Source: Streptomyces sioyaensis
GTDB lineage: Bacteria > Actinomycetota > Actinomycetes > Streptomycetales > Streptomycetaceae
Assembly: GCF_004122735.1 (NCBI RefSeq)
Contig: NZ_SDIF01000060.1
Coordinates: forward strand, 1-40,152
Reading direction: 5' to 3'
DNA length: 40,152 nt
Shown here piece by piece: positions 6,817-14,885 of the stretch. The notes below the pieces were generated by a model, which ran no database searches, was not told the DNA's origin, and was given only the letters and a program-made list of their open reading frames with translations. The position numbers were made by a program, and so were the translations under genes. Each line of letters opens with the position of its first letter. Position 1 is the first letter of the stretch.

Positions 6817-8103
6817 TCAGGCCGCGGCGGCCGTGGGCGTACGGCGCCAGCGGGTCAGGACGAGGTGCGCGAGGACGCCGAAGAGCAGCCCCCAGAAGGC
6901 GGATCCGATGCCGAAGAGGCTGACGCCGGAGGCGGTGGCGAGGAAGGTGATCAGTGCCGCCTCGCGGTCCTTCTCCTCCTTCACCGCCCCGGTCAGGCCG
7001 CCGGCCAGGGCACCGAGCAGGGCCACCCCGGCGACCGCCGCCACGAGTTCCTTGGGGAGCCCGGCGAACAGCACCACCAGCGTGGAGCCGAACGCCCCGA
7101 TGAGGAGGTAGAACGCTCCGCAGGAGACGCCGGCCACATAGCGGCGCTGCGGATCGCGGTGGGACTCGGGTCCGGTGCAGATGGCCGCGGTGATCGCCGC
7201 GAGGTTGATGGCGTGCGAGCCGAAGGGCGCCAGCGCCGTGGAGACCAGCCCCGTGGAGCCGATCAGCAGACGGTCCTTGGGCTGGTAGCCGGACGCGGTG
7301 AGCACGGCCATGCCCGGTGCGTTCTGCGAGGCGAGCGTCGCCAGGATCATCGGCACGGCGATGCCGATGAGCGAGGCGACCGAGAAGTCCGGGGTCGTCA
7401 GGACCGGCCTGGCGAGCTCGATCCGGTCCAGATGGATGTCCAGCCGGGAGCCGGCCGCACTGGCCACGACACCCGCCGCCAGCGCGACGAGCACCGCGTA
7501 GCGGGGCAGCCACCGCTTCGCCAGGAGGTAGGCGAGCAGCACCGAACCGGCGAGGAGCGGCGCGGTCTTGAGCGAGGTGAACACCCCGGTGCCGAAGGAG
7601 AACAGGATGCCGGCGAGCATCGCGGAGACGACGGCGGTGGGCACCTGCCGCATCAGCCAGCCGAACACGCCGGTCAGACCGACCAGGGTGATCACCAGTC
7701 CGGTGACGAGGAAGGCCCCGATGGCCTCCGCGTACGAGTACGCGCCGAGACTCGTCACCAGCAGGGCCGCGCCCGGTGTCGACCAGGCGGTGATCACCGG
7801 CATCTTGGTGCGCAGGCTCAGCGCGATACAGGTCAGGCCGCTGCCGATGGAGATGGCCCACACCCAGGAGCTGGTCTGTGCGGTGGTCAGATGCCCGGCG
7901 GTGGCCGCCGCGAGCACGATGACCAGCGGGCCGGAGTAGGACACGACGACGGCGACGAAGCCGGCCAGTACGGCGGACAGCGAGACGTCGTGCAGGAAGC
8001 CACGCCGGTGTCCGCCGTCCGGCGGCGCGTCCGCCGCGCCGTGCGGACCCGTGGCGTCCGGCGGTGCGGCGTCGGGGTGGGGGGTGGGGGTCTGTGCGCT
8101 CAA
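6817..8103 (-). CDS. BenE-family membrane permease (benzoate/H+ symporter-like)
   Basis: This 428-aa integral membrane protein has roughly 12-14 hydrophobic segments starting near residue 40. It has family features such as TAWSTPGAALL, SMLAGILFSFG and FGSHAINLAAITAAIC, which place it in the BenE group of the NAT/SulP-like transporters. Known members import benzoate by proton symport. The first 37 residues are Pro/Asp/Gly-rich and probably cytoplasmic. It starts with TTG at 8103, overlapping the stop of the PLP enzyme (TTGA), with GGAAG 4 nt upstream. It is the last gene of the diaminopropionate-type operon, so the natural substrate may be that operon's product or precursor; import or export cannot be decided from sequence. 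Confidence 0.85.
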   Translation of the reverse strand: MSAQTPTPHPDAAPPDATGPHGAADAPPDGGHRRGFLHDVSLSAVLAGFVAVVVSYSGPLVIVLAAATAGHLTTAQTSSWVWAISIGSGLTCIALSLRTKMPVITAWSTPGAALLVTSLGAYSYAEAIGAFLVTGLVITLVGLTGVFGWLMRQVPTAVVSAMLAGILFSFGTGVFTSLKTAPLLAGSVLLAYLLAKRWLPRYAVLVALAAGVVASAAGSRLDIHLDRIELARPVLTTPDFSVASLIGIAVPMILATLASQNAPGMAVLTASGYQPKDRLLIGSTGLVSTALAPFGSHAINLAAITAAICTGPESHRDPQRRYVAGVSCGAFYLLIGAFGSTLVVLFAGLPKELVAAVAGVALLGALAGGLTGAVKEEKDREAALITFLATASGVSLFGIGSAFWGLLFGVLAHLVLTRWRRTPTAAAA

Positions 8104-9302
8104 CGGTCTTCCTTCACGGCCTTTTCCAGGGCCTGTTCGAGGTCGGCGACGAGGTTTGCGGGGCTCTCCAGACCTATGGACAGGCGCAGCATGTCCTTCG
8201 GCGAGGTGCTGTCCGGCCCTTCGAAGGTATAGCGGTGTTCGACCAGACTCTCCACACCTCCCAACGACGTGGCGCGGATGAAGAGTTCGCAGTGGTTGGC
8301 GGTGCGCAGGGACTGCTGCCACGGGCCGTCGACATGCAGGGAGAGCATGCCGCTGAATCCGCCGGTCATCTGCCGGGCGGCGATCTCGTGTCCGGGGTCG
8401 GTGGGGAGTCCCGGGTAGGCGACCCGCCGGATCAGGGGGTGGGCGGCGAAGTGCTCGGCCACGGCCATCGCGGTGGCGGAGATCTGGCGCATGCGGGGGA
8501 ACAGCGTCCGGATGCCCCGCACCAGGAGGTAGGTCTCCAGCGGGCCGAGGATCGGGCCGGTCAGCCTGCGGTGCAGCTGCAGCCGCTCCCATATGGCGTC
8601 CCGGGCCTCGGTGCGCTGCGGCGCCTTGACGAGCAGTCCGGCGACGACATCGGTATGGCCGTTGAGGTACTTGGTACCGGAATGCATGATCAGGTCGGCG
8701 CCGAGGTCGAACGGCCGGGCGTGCACCGGAGTGGGGACGGTGTTGTCGACGCCGAACAGCGCGCCGGCCCGGTGGGCGATCTCGGCGCAGCCGGCGAGGT
8801 CGGTCACCAGCCAGGTGGGGTTCGCCGGGGACTCCGCCCAGACCAGTGCGGTCGGGGCCGCGTCCACGGCGGCCGCCACCGCGTCCAGGTCGTTCATGGG
8901 CACCTGGACGACGTCCAGGCCGCGCTGCGGACCGAATTCCCGCAGCCACTTGGTGAGACCGAAGTACATGGTCTGCGGGACCACGACCCGCGCGCCGGCC
9001 GGCAGTACCTGGAAGACGGCGGTGGCGGCGGCCATTCCGGACGAGAAGAGCAGCGCGTCCGAGCCGCCCTCCAGGCCCGCCACGACCTGCTCGGCCTGCT
9101 CGTACCCCGGTGTGCCCTGGTCGCGCAGGTACGCAAGCCCGGCGGGCGCCCGGTAGTCGCTGTCCCGGGCGTAGGTGGCGCCCAGGCTGATCGGGGGCGG
9201 CACGGCGCCGGTGGTCGGAGAGCGCCAGCCGTCGCCCTGTGCGGCGCGGGTCTCGGGCCGGTACTCCTGGTTCCACGGTGTGTAGGTCTCGCTGGTGTTC
9301 AT
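8100..9302 (-). CDS. Cystathionine gamma-synthase/lyase-type PLP enzyme
   Basis: This 400-aa fold-type I PLP enzyme belongs to the Cys/Met metabolism family. The Schiff-base lysine is K211 in SGTKYLNGH. Phosphate and ring contacts are visible (YLR near 58-60, SSGMAA near 87-92, ESPANPT near 157-163), and SLGGVESLVEH is the conserved C-terminal substrate motif. Family members perform beta- or gamma-elimination and substitution on amino acids such as O-acetylhomoserine or cystathionine. The gene is locked into an operon with SbnA/SbnB-type genes by ATGA and TTGA overlaps, so a role in a specialised amino acid is more likely than housekeeping methionine synthesis. GAGGAAG 2-8 nt before the ATG at 9302 supports the start. 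The exact reaction is not predictable. Confidence 0.85.
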   Translation of the reverse strand: MNTSETYTPWNQEYRPETRAAQGDGWRSPTTGAVPPPISLGATYARDSDYRAPAGLAYLRDQGTPGYEQAEQVVAGLEGGSDALLFSSGMAAATAVFQVLPAGARVVVPQTMYFGLTKWLREFGPQRGLDVVQVPMNDLDAVAAAVDAAPTALVWAESPANPTWLVTDLAGCAEIAHRAGALFGVDNTVPTPVHARPFDLGADLIMHSGTKYLNGHTDVVAGLLVKAPQRTEARDAIWERLQLHRRLTGPILGPLETYLLVRGIRTLFPRMRQISATAMAVAEHFAAHPLIRRVAYPGLPTDPGHEIAARQMTGGFSGMLSLHVDGPWQQSLRTANHCELFIRATSLGGVESLVEHRYTFEGPDSTSPKDMLRLSIGLESPANLVADLEQALEKAVKEDR

Positions 9303-11152
9303 CGCTTCCTCGTGATCAGAGACGGCAGGGCGGTACGCAGGGCGAGTTCGGCGTCCAGCAGTGCGCGGGAGGGCACGCCGGGCGAGGGGACGTAGTGGTT
9401 GTAGTAGCTGGATCCTTCGGTGTGCGGTCCGAGGAAGAACAACCGCGGCTGCGGTGTGCCCGTGCGGTCGACGCCCTGGCCCTGCCGGGTGACGTCCAGC
9501 CCCTGCACGGCCGTTCCGCGGTGCGCGAGGGTACGGACACGACCCGCGGCGACGAGCGTGCCCAGCAGGGATCCGGCCACCCGGTCCGCGCCGGGCTCGC
9601 TCACGTGCGCCTGCACGACATGGTCGACCTCCATCCGCAACGGCCGGGCCAGACAGGTGGATTCCAGCCGCCAGGGGCCCTGACCGGCCGGTGCGACGAC
9701 CTTGGGCCGCGGGCCGGGGCCGAGCCGGACGATCCCGGCGTCGATCAGCGAGAGCAGCTCCGCCGACCGGTCCAGCTGCGGACCGATCACCAGCCGGTTC
9801 ACCGTGGGGGCGAACTCCCCGAAGAACGTGGCCAGCGACGCGTCGTCGACGCCGGGCGGATCGATGACCGCGCGCAGCACATCGCGGTGGTCCCGGAGCA
9901 CTTCCAGGGCTTCCTTCAGCGGGGCGGCGCCGAGGCCTTCCCGGGCCTCGGCCAGGTCGGCGCCGACCTCCGCGGTGAACCAGTCGCGGTAGGCGTCGTA
10001 CCCCGTCCACTGCCGGTCGGTGAGGTCCGCGGACAGGATGCCGGCCACCGGGCAGCGGCCGAACCGCGCCCGCAGTTCCCCGAGCAGCGTCTCGTGGCCG
10101 CCGCGTGCGCAGCGCCGGGCCAGCTCCAGTCCGGCGCCGGTGGCGTCGCCGTACTCGCGGGCCAGCAGGGTGCGGTAGTAGGCGAGTGCCATCTCGGCTT
10201 CGATCAGCGGCAGGACGTCGCGGGTGAAGTCGAGGCGGCCGTCCGGTGTGCCGGCCCGGATCTCGTCGAGGCGCTCGGTGGTCAGGGCCAGCGGCGCGAA
10301 GCGCACCCGCCCCTGCCGGAGCCCGGGGCGGCTGCGCGAGGGCATCCCGGAGCGGTTGGTGAGGACGATCGACGGCTCGCGTCCGCTGGGCAGATAGCGC
10401 ATCCCCGCCGCGTCCGTGAGGTGCTTGCCGCCGCGGCCGAGGGTCAGGGTGGCGAGGACGTCCATGGCGGTCAGCCCCATGCCGAGGACGGCCACCCGCT
10501 CGCCCGGTCCGATGCCGTCGAGCGCCGTGGGCAACGGATAGGGGCGGGTGACCAGTCGGGGATCGGGGGCCGGCGCCGCGGGCAGATACAGCGAATGGTG
10601 GCCGACGGTGACGAACACGGCATCGGCCTCGATGCGGCTGCCGTCGGCGAGGACGACCGTCTCGGTCCCGGATCCGCCGGGGAGGACGTCAACGGCGGTC
10701 GTACGGTGCCGGATCAGGGTGAGGCTCTCGGGGGCCGCGCCGGTGATCTCCTCCGCGGCCCAGGCGAGATACTCGCTCAGCAGCCGGCGCGGCAGGAAGT
10801 CGTTCGGCTGGATCTCCCGCCCCTCGCCCGCGCGCACGGTGTAGCCGTCGTCGGCCAGCCGCAGGTCCCGGCGCCGGCACCACTCGTGGAGCGACGGGCC
10901 CAAGACCGGTACGGGGCCGTCCACCATCCGCGCATCGGCGAAGGCGGAGAGCTGTCCGCAGACGGTGTTGAGCAGCAGGTGGTCCGGCTGGTCGGACAGG
11001 TGGAAACCGGCGCCGAAGGGCTGCGGGTCGATGAGGTGGACGGTGAGTGGAGTCGGCCGTTCCAGGCAGTGCGCGACCAGCCGCTCGAAGACGCCCAGGC
11101 CGCGCGATCCGGCACCGACGAGGGCGACGGAGAGGGGTATGTGGCTCACCAC
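9299..11152 (-). CDS. FAD/NAD(P)-binding oxidoreductase (YdhS-like family)
   Basis: This 617-aa flavoprotein begins with a Rossmann FAD motif GAGSRG at 13-18. A second nucleotide-binding motif (VAVLGMGLTAMDV) lies near residue 230, and the C-terminal part contains FFLGPHTEGSSYYNHYVPSP. This layout matches the large family of 'FAD/NAD(P)-binding' proteins related to E. coli YdhS, most of which are uncharacterised. Oxidation of an amine or carbon centre of an amino acid would fit the operon. Of two adjacent GTG codons I chose 11152, which has GGGGAG 8 nt upstream; 11149 is the alternative and forms a GTGA overlap with the previous stop. It overlaps the genes on both sides. The reaction is unknown. 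Confidence 0.8.
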   Translation of the reverse strand: MVSHIPLSVALVGAGSRGLGVFERLVAHCLERPTPLTVHLIDPQPFGAGFHLSDQPDHLLLNTVCGQLSAFADARMVDGPVPVLGPSLHEWCRRRDLRLADDGYTVRAGEGREIQPNDFLPRRLLSEYLAWAAEEITGAAPESLTLIRHRTTAVDVLPGGSGTETVVLADGSRIEADAVFVTVGHHSLYLPAAPAPDPRLVTRPYPLPTALDGIGPGERVAVLGMGLTAMDVLATLTLGRGGKHLTDAAGMRYLPSGREPSIVLTNRSGMPSRSRPGLRQGRVRFAPLALTTERLDEIRAGTPDGRLDFTRDVLPLIEAEMALAYYRTLLAREYGDATGAGLELARRCARGGHETLLGELRARFGRCPVAGILSADLTDRQWTGYDAYRDWFTAEVGADLAEAREGLGAAPLKEALEVLRDHRDVLRAVIDPPGVDDASLATFFGEFAPTVNRLVIGPQLDRSAELLSLIDAGIVRLGPGPRPKVVAPAGQGPWRLESTCLARPLRMEVDHVVQAHVSEPGADRVAGSLLGTLVAAGRVRTLAHRGTAVQGLDVTRQGQGVDRTGTPQPRLFFLGPHTEGSSYYNHYVPSPGVPSRALLDAELALRTALPSLITRKR

Positions 11153-12147
11153 CGGCGCGTCTCCCCGAAGAAGTTGGGCACCTCGATCGTGGTGCCGTCC
11201 TTGCGCGCCTCGCCGAGGACGAAGGCTCCCACGGCCAGATCCAGCACGCCCAGGCCGAACGGCGAGAAGATCACCGGGCGTTCCGCCGAGAGCTTCACCT
11301 CGCCGTTCAGCACTCCGGCGAGGGTTCCGGTCACGAACTCGCGGGCCCCGGAGCGCTGCTCGGCCAGATGCGGTGACGTGTTGGCCTTGAGGCAGTGTTC
11401 GACGTCGTCGAGGATGTTGTCCGCCGCCAGGACGACGTCGGGCGCGAGGTCGCGCAGCGAGATGTTGAGAATGAGCTGACCGGGCCTGAACGGCGCGGTG
11501 ACATACGGTTCGAGCGCGGTGGTGGCGAAGACCACGGTGTCGGCCGCGAGCGCGGCGTCGAGGTCGGCGGTGAAGGACGCCGGACGGTCCTGGGTGGTGC
11601 GGATGTGGCCGGCGAGGGCCTGGCCGGAGGACTCGTCGAGATCGTGGACGAGGTAGGCGTCCGGGGCGCAGCCGGCGACGTTCAGGTAATCGCAGATGTT
11701 GCGCGCGATGACTCCCCCGCCCACCACGGCGATCCGGGTCCCCTCGAAGCCGTCCGGGCGCAGCGCGGTCGCCGCGACGGCCGCGGAGGCGGCGGTGCGT
11801 GCCGAGCTGATGCTCGCGGCTTCGAGACAGGCGATCGGATACCCGGTCTCGTAGTCGTTGAGCACGAGGACGGCCGAGGCGCGCGGGGCTCCGATCCGGG
11901 TGTTGCCCGGGAAGCTCGCGATCCACTTGATGCCGGCGAGCTGGACGTCGGCGCCCAAGTAGGCGGGCAGCGCAATGATCCGGGAATCCGGCTTGTCCGG
12001 GAAGCGGAGGAAGTAGCTGTCCGGGTTGACGGAATCCCCCGCCTCATGCGCCTGATAGGCACTGCTGACAATGCCGAGCACGTCCCCGCGTTTCCCGTGC
12101 AGGACATTGCGCACCGTTTCACCGGCGACTATCTCAAAATTGAACAC
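11146..12147 (-). CDS. SbnB-like ornithine-cyclodeaminase-family dehydrogenase (2,3-diaminopropionate synthesis)
   Basis: This 333-aa member of the ornithine cyclodeaminase/mu-crystallin family has an NAD-binding GGGVIA at 143-148, the family lysine in GIKWI (K74) and PNFFGE at the C-terminus. SbnB oxidatively hydrolyses N-(1-amino-1-carboxyl-2-ethyl)-glutamate to L-2,3-diaminopropionate and 2-oxoglutarate, and its length and pairing with an SbnA-like gene fit this role. The ATG at 12147 has AGGGGGGA about 7 nt upstream. It is separated from the SbnA-like gene by 36 bp and overlaps the flavoprotein gene downstream. A true ornithine cyclodeaminase is less likely given the partner. Confidence 0.85.
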   Translation of the reverse strand: MFNFEIVAGETVRNVLHGKRGDVLGIVSSAYQAHEAGDSVNPDSYFLRFPDKPDSRIIALPAYLGADVQLAGIKWIASFPGNTRIGAPRASAVLVLNDYETGYPIACLEAASISSARTAASAAVAATALRPDGFEGTRIAVVGGGVIARNICDYLNVAGCAPDAYLVHDLDESSGQALAGHIRTTQDRPASFTADLDAALAADTVVFATTALEPYVTAPFRPGQLILNISLRDLAPDVVLAADNILDDVEHCLKANTSPHLAEQRSGAREFVTGTLAGVLNGEVKLSAERPVIFSPFGLGVLDLAVGAFVLGEARKDGTTIEVPNFFGETRRW

Positions 12148-12183
12148 AATAATTCCCCCCTCTCGGGCCGGTGCCCGAGAAAA

Positions 12184-13137
12184 CTAGTGGCCGACTATCT
12201 CGGGCCAGCGTTCGGCCACCCACGCGTCGTCGTAGATGGTCTCCAGATAGCGGTCACCGAGGTCCGGAGAAATCGCCACCACCACGCTCCCTTCCGGTAT
12301 TTTCTTGGCGGCGTCCTGTACGGCGCACAGCACCGTGCCGGTCGAGCCTCCCAGGAGCAGCCCCCGCTCCCGGGCAAGGGTTCTGCACATCTCGACGGAA
12401 TCCGCCTCGGAAATGAGCACGATGTCGTCGAGGTTCCTCGTATCGAGGATTTCCGGACGTCGGCTCGTCCCCAGTCCGGGAATGTGGCGGCGGGCCGCCG
12501 GGCCGCCGAAGGTCACCGAGCCGACGGCGTCCACCGCGATGATCCGGGTGGCGGGGCTGTGCCGGCGGAGGTACTCCGCGCAACCCATCAGCGTCCCCGT
12601 GGTGCCGGCCCCGATGAAGGCGTAGTCGATGTGGCCGAGCCCCTCGACGAGCGCGCGGCCCGTACGGTCGCGGTGTGCCTGCGGCCCGGCCGGGTTGGCG
12701 TACTGGTTCAGCCAGTACAGGTCGGGCTCGCGGCGCAGGCGCTCGGAGATGTAGTCGATCCTTGATTGCAGAAAGCCGCCGTGGGCGTCCCTGGCCTCGA
12801 TCACCACGACCTCGGCACCGAGAACGGCCATCAGGCGCCGTGAGCGGACGGTGGCATTGGGGTCCGTGACACAGGTCAGCGGATAGCCCTTCGCCGCGCA
12901 CACCATCGCCAGGGCGACGCCGAGGTTTCCCGACGTCGATTCGATCAGGCGGGTCCGCGGAAAACGGAGCCCGGCGTTCTCAGCCGCCGCGACCAACGCG
13001 ACAGCCGTCTTGAGCTTTACCGAACCCGCTGGATTGAGACCTTCCATTTTCAGGAAAACGGAACTTCCCGGAACCAGTTGGTCCAGCTGAATGAAGAGGT
13101 CATCCAGCACGAGATCATACACTTCTTCCGCTATCAC
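12184..13137 (-). CDS. SbnA-like PLP synthase (N-(1-amino-1-carboxyl-2-ethyl)-glutamate synthase)
   Basis: This 317-aa fold-type II PLP enzyme is related to cysteine synthase. The PLP lysine is K41 in NPAGSVK, the substrate loop is STSGNLG near 67-73, and the phosphate loop is GAGTTGTLMG. SbnA condenses O-phosphoserine with glutamate, and the adjacent SbnB-like enzyme then releases L-2,3-diaminopropionate. The start is uncertain: GTG at 13137 gives an N-terminus like the family (IAEEVYDLVLDD), while a TTG at 13170 would add 11 residues. Neither has a good ribosome site. It is the first gene of a five-gene operon with a candidate promoter about 170 bp upstream. Pairing with SbnB makes this function much more likely than cysteine synthesis. 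Confidence 0.85.
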   Translation of the reverse strand: MIAEEVYDLVLDDLFIQLDQLVPGSSVFLKMEGLNPAGSVKLKTAVALVAAAENAGLRFPRTRLIESTSGNLGVALAMVCAAKGYPLTCVTDPNATVRSRRLMAVLGAEVVVIEARDAHGGFLQSRIDYISERLRREPDLYWLNQYANPAGPQAHRDRTGRALVEGLGHIDYAFIGAGTTGTLMGCAEYLRRHSPATRIIAVDAVGSVTFGGPAARRHIPGLGTSRRPEILDTRNLDDIVLISEADSVEMCRTLARERGLLLGGSTGTVLCAVQDAAKKIPEGSVVVAISPDLGDRYLETIYDDAWVAERWPEIVGH

Positions 13138-13261
13138 CAGAGTCCAAACCGTTGAAAGTGGGCAGCGCAAGGCAGCTGTGCTCGCAGAAGCGAGATCCCA
13201 CGGGCTTGTTGGCCGCGCACACGGGTCAGGCGTGCGCTACGCAGAAGGGACTCTTCCCCCG

Positions 13262-13288
13262 TCCCCCATTGACCGCAAATCCCCCATT
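13262..13288 (-). repeat. Direct repeat in the leader of the diaminopropionate operon
   Basis: AATGGGGGA occurs on the minus strand at 13288-13280 and 13270-13262, with 18 bp periodicity, about 20-45 bp downstream of the predicted -10 box. The spacing of nearly two helical turns suits a dimeric regulator, but no regulator gene is adjacent. Confidence 0.3.
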
Positions 13289-13305
13289 CGCGATGTGACG
13301 GGTTA

Positions 13306-13334
13306 ATCCTGCCATCAAGCAAGGCCAATGACAA
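13306..13334 (-). promoter_or_regulatory. Candidate promoter of the diaminopropionate operon
   Basis: On the minus strand TTGTCA (13334-13329) and CAGGAT (13311-13306) are 17 nt apart in a locally AT-richer stretch. The predicted leader to the sbnA-like start is about 160 nt. Confidence 0.4.
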
Positions 13335-13500
13335 TGTTTGCCCAGAATCCAAAAACAGGAGGCGATCATTCCGTCGCGGTAAGGACCGGAGGGCGCCCAC
13401 CGGAGCGATCGACGCCCGGCAACCACCGTTGGCCGAAAGGGTGTTGGACCTCCTGACGGAGCCCGTCCGGACGCCCCGCGAAACGGCGCGGGCGGCACGG

Positions 13501-13542
13501 CATGCAGCGGGCCCGGGAGGGGTGTCCCGGGCCCACCGCATG
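13501..13542 (-). terminator. Strong terminator of the secreted-protein gene
   Basis: GGGCCCGGGA (13509-13518) pairs perfectly with TCCCGGGCCC (13525-13534). The stem extends outward to CATGC/GCATG with two mismatches, for 18-nt arms. It begins 16 bp after the stop codon at 13558. Confidence 0.65.
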
Positions 13543-13557
13543 ACTGTCCGACAGGGG

Positions 13558-13998
13558 TCAGAGGATGCCGAGCAGTCCGAGGCCGAGCAGGCCGTCCCGG
13601 TCCCGCCTCTCACGGCCGTCGCGGCGGTAACCGTCGCGCCCGTCCCTGTCACGCCCGTAGCTGTCGCGGTCGTAGCTGTCGCGGTCGTAACCGCCGTCGC
13701 GGCCGTAGCCGTAGCCGTCGCGACGGCTGTCGTCACGGCCGAAGCCGTCGTACCCGTCGTAGCCGTCGTGGCCGCCGTGCCCGAAGCGGCCGTGGTGGCC
13801 GTGGCGGCGGTCGTGGCGGCACTTGCAGTAACGGTGCCCGAAGTGGTGGTGGCCCCGGTCGCAGCGAAGGCACATCGTGCTCTGCGAGCTGCTGCTGGGG
13901 GGCGTGGTTGCGGCGGTGGCGGCACCGGCCGTCGGCACCACCAGGGCAGCCGCGGTCAGGCCGGCCAATGCAAGGCCGCGAGGAATCGAACGGAGCAT
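13558..13998 (-). CDS. Small secreted protein rich in Arg, Asp, Gly and Tyr
   Basis: I do not recognise a family for this 146-aa precursor. Residues 1-29 are a clear Sec signal peptide (MLRSIPR, hydrophobic GLALAGLTAAALVV, cleavage near TAGAATA). A His/Cys cluster at about 40-65 (CLRCDRGHHHFGHRYCKC) could bind metal or form disulfides. The rest is low-complexity RDGY-type sequence with short repeats such as YDRDSY, ending in a hydrophobic LLGLGLLGIL. AAGGTGG 4 nt before the ATG at 13998 fixes the start. It has an AT-rich upstream region and its own strong terminator, so it is probably a single-gene unit. A cell-wall or matrix role is a guess. Confidence 0.75.
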   Translation of the reverse strand: MLRSIPRGLALAGLTAAALVVPTAGAATAATTPPSSSSQSTMCLRCDRGHHHFGHRYCKCRHDRRHGHHGRFGHGGHDGYDGYDGFGRDDSRRDGYGYGRDGGYDRDSYDRDSYGRDRDGRDGYRRDGRERRDRDGLLGLGLLGIL

Positions 13999-14144
13999 GT
14001 TTCCACCTTCACTCGACTGGTGCAGAAAAAGAATATTCTCTGCAAACATGACGATAAAGGTGCATTTGTTCCCCGACTTGCGACCCGCCGGAGAGTCACT
14101 GGAACGCAGCACGAGGCACGGCGGCACACCGCACCCCCGCCCGC

Positions 14145-14804
14145 TCACTCCGGATTCCCGGCCCTTTCCCCGCCACCACCTTCCCCGCCGTCACCGGCTT
14201 CCCCCTCGCTCCGGCCGTCCTTCGGCAGACTCTCCAGCAGCCCTCCCAGAGCGCCCACGACGAGCGAGCACACCGTGTCCGGGTCGGCGCTCGCCAGCGG
14301 CTCCTTGGCGACCACCACTCGCATCAAGCCAATTCCCAGCAGCCACGACAGTGCCAGATCGGCACGCAGCCCCCCGGTGTCGGATTCCGAGAGCGTGGCG
14401 AGGACCTCCGCGTACTCCTCCCCCAGTCCGCGCAGCGCATCGGCGATCTCGTCGCTGCCGCCTATGGAGCGCAGACACACCTCCAGCGAACGGTCGCCGC
14501 CGTCCCTGCCGCCGGCCAGCATGCCGCGCAGTGCGACCTCGAACAGCCGCTCAGCGGGGGTGGTGCGCAGCTGCTCCTGTCCGCCACGCGCCATGACCTC
14601 GCCGAACAGGGCCTTCTTCGAGCCGAAGTACCGGAACAACAGGGCCTGATTGGCCCCGGCCCGGGCCGCGATGTCACGCACCGTCGCGCGTTCGTAGCCG
14701 CGCTCGGCGAACAGCTCCGAGGCGGCGTCCAGCAGCCGCAGTCGCGTGCCCTGCGCGTCCCGGCGGTGTGCGCTCGCCGCGCCGTCCTGCGGGGACTTGG
14801 CCAT
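14145..14804 (-). CDS. TetR-family repressor divergent from P450 operon
   Basis: This 219-aa regulator has an N-terminal TetR HTH at about residues 18-65 (RLLDAASELFAERGY, TVRDIAARAGANQALLFRYFGSKKALF). A helical ligand-binding domain follows, then an acidic Gly/Glu-rich tail of about 20 residues. The ATG at 14804 has GGAAG 7 nt upstream. It is divergent from a P450-ferredoxin pair, and a perfect 18-bp palindrome between them is the likely operator, so it probably represses the P450 operon and perhaps itself until a small ligand binds. The ligand may be the P450 substrate or product. Confidence 0.9.
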   Translation of the reverse strand: MAKSPQDGAASAHRRDAQGTRLRLLDAASELFAERGYERATVRDIAARAGANQALLFRYFGSKKALFGEVMARGGQEQLRTTPAERLFEVALRGMLAGGRDGGDRSLEVCLRSIGGSDEIADALRGLGEEYAEVLATLSESDTGGLRADLALSWLLGIGLMRVVVAKEPLASADPDTVCSLVVGALGGLLESLPKDGRSEGEAGDGGEGGGGERAGNPE

Positions 14805-14855
14805 CGCCACGCTTCCTTTCCGTCGGGCCGTCATCAGGACGGCCACAATGCGTCG

Positions 14856-14884
14856 TTGACCACTCCGAGGGAGCGGCCTACCGT
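14856..14884 (+). promoter_or_regulatory. Promoter of the P450-ferredoxin operon
   Basis: TTGACC (14856-14861) and TACCGT (14879-14884) are separated by 17 nt. The TetR-type palindrome starts 2 nt after the -10 box. Confidence 0.55.
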
Positions 14885-14885
14885 T

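Larger units (their letters stand above)
13138..13557. other. Intergenic region with sbnA-like promoter, repeats and a structured + strand element
   Basis: No convincing coding sequence is present in these 420 bp. From right to left, on the minus strand it holds the terminator of the secreted-protein gene, a candidate promoter (13306-13334), two AATGGGGGA repeats and a long leader for the diaminopropionate operon. On the plus strand, 13369-13461 can fold with a closing 7-bp helix around a GGCAACC core; no downstream plus-strand gene explains it. Confidence 0.5.

Noticed and set aside
6730..8232. Plus-strand frame opposite the permease
   Set aside because: It is the antisense shadow of a clear multi-span membrane protein, with Arg/Gly/Asp-rich composition and no motif.
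12184..13137. Housekeeping cysteine synthase
   Set aside because: The fold is shared, but the adjacent SbnB-like gene and lack of sulfur-assimilation genes favour the diaminopropionate pathway.
13429..14649. Long plus-strand frame rich in Val and Ala opposite the secreted RDGY protein
   Set aside because: The valine repeats are the complement of the Arg/Asp/Tyr repeats, and the frame continues antisense through the tetR gene. No ribosome site.
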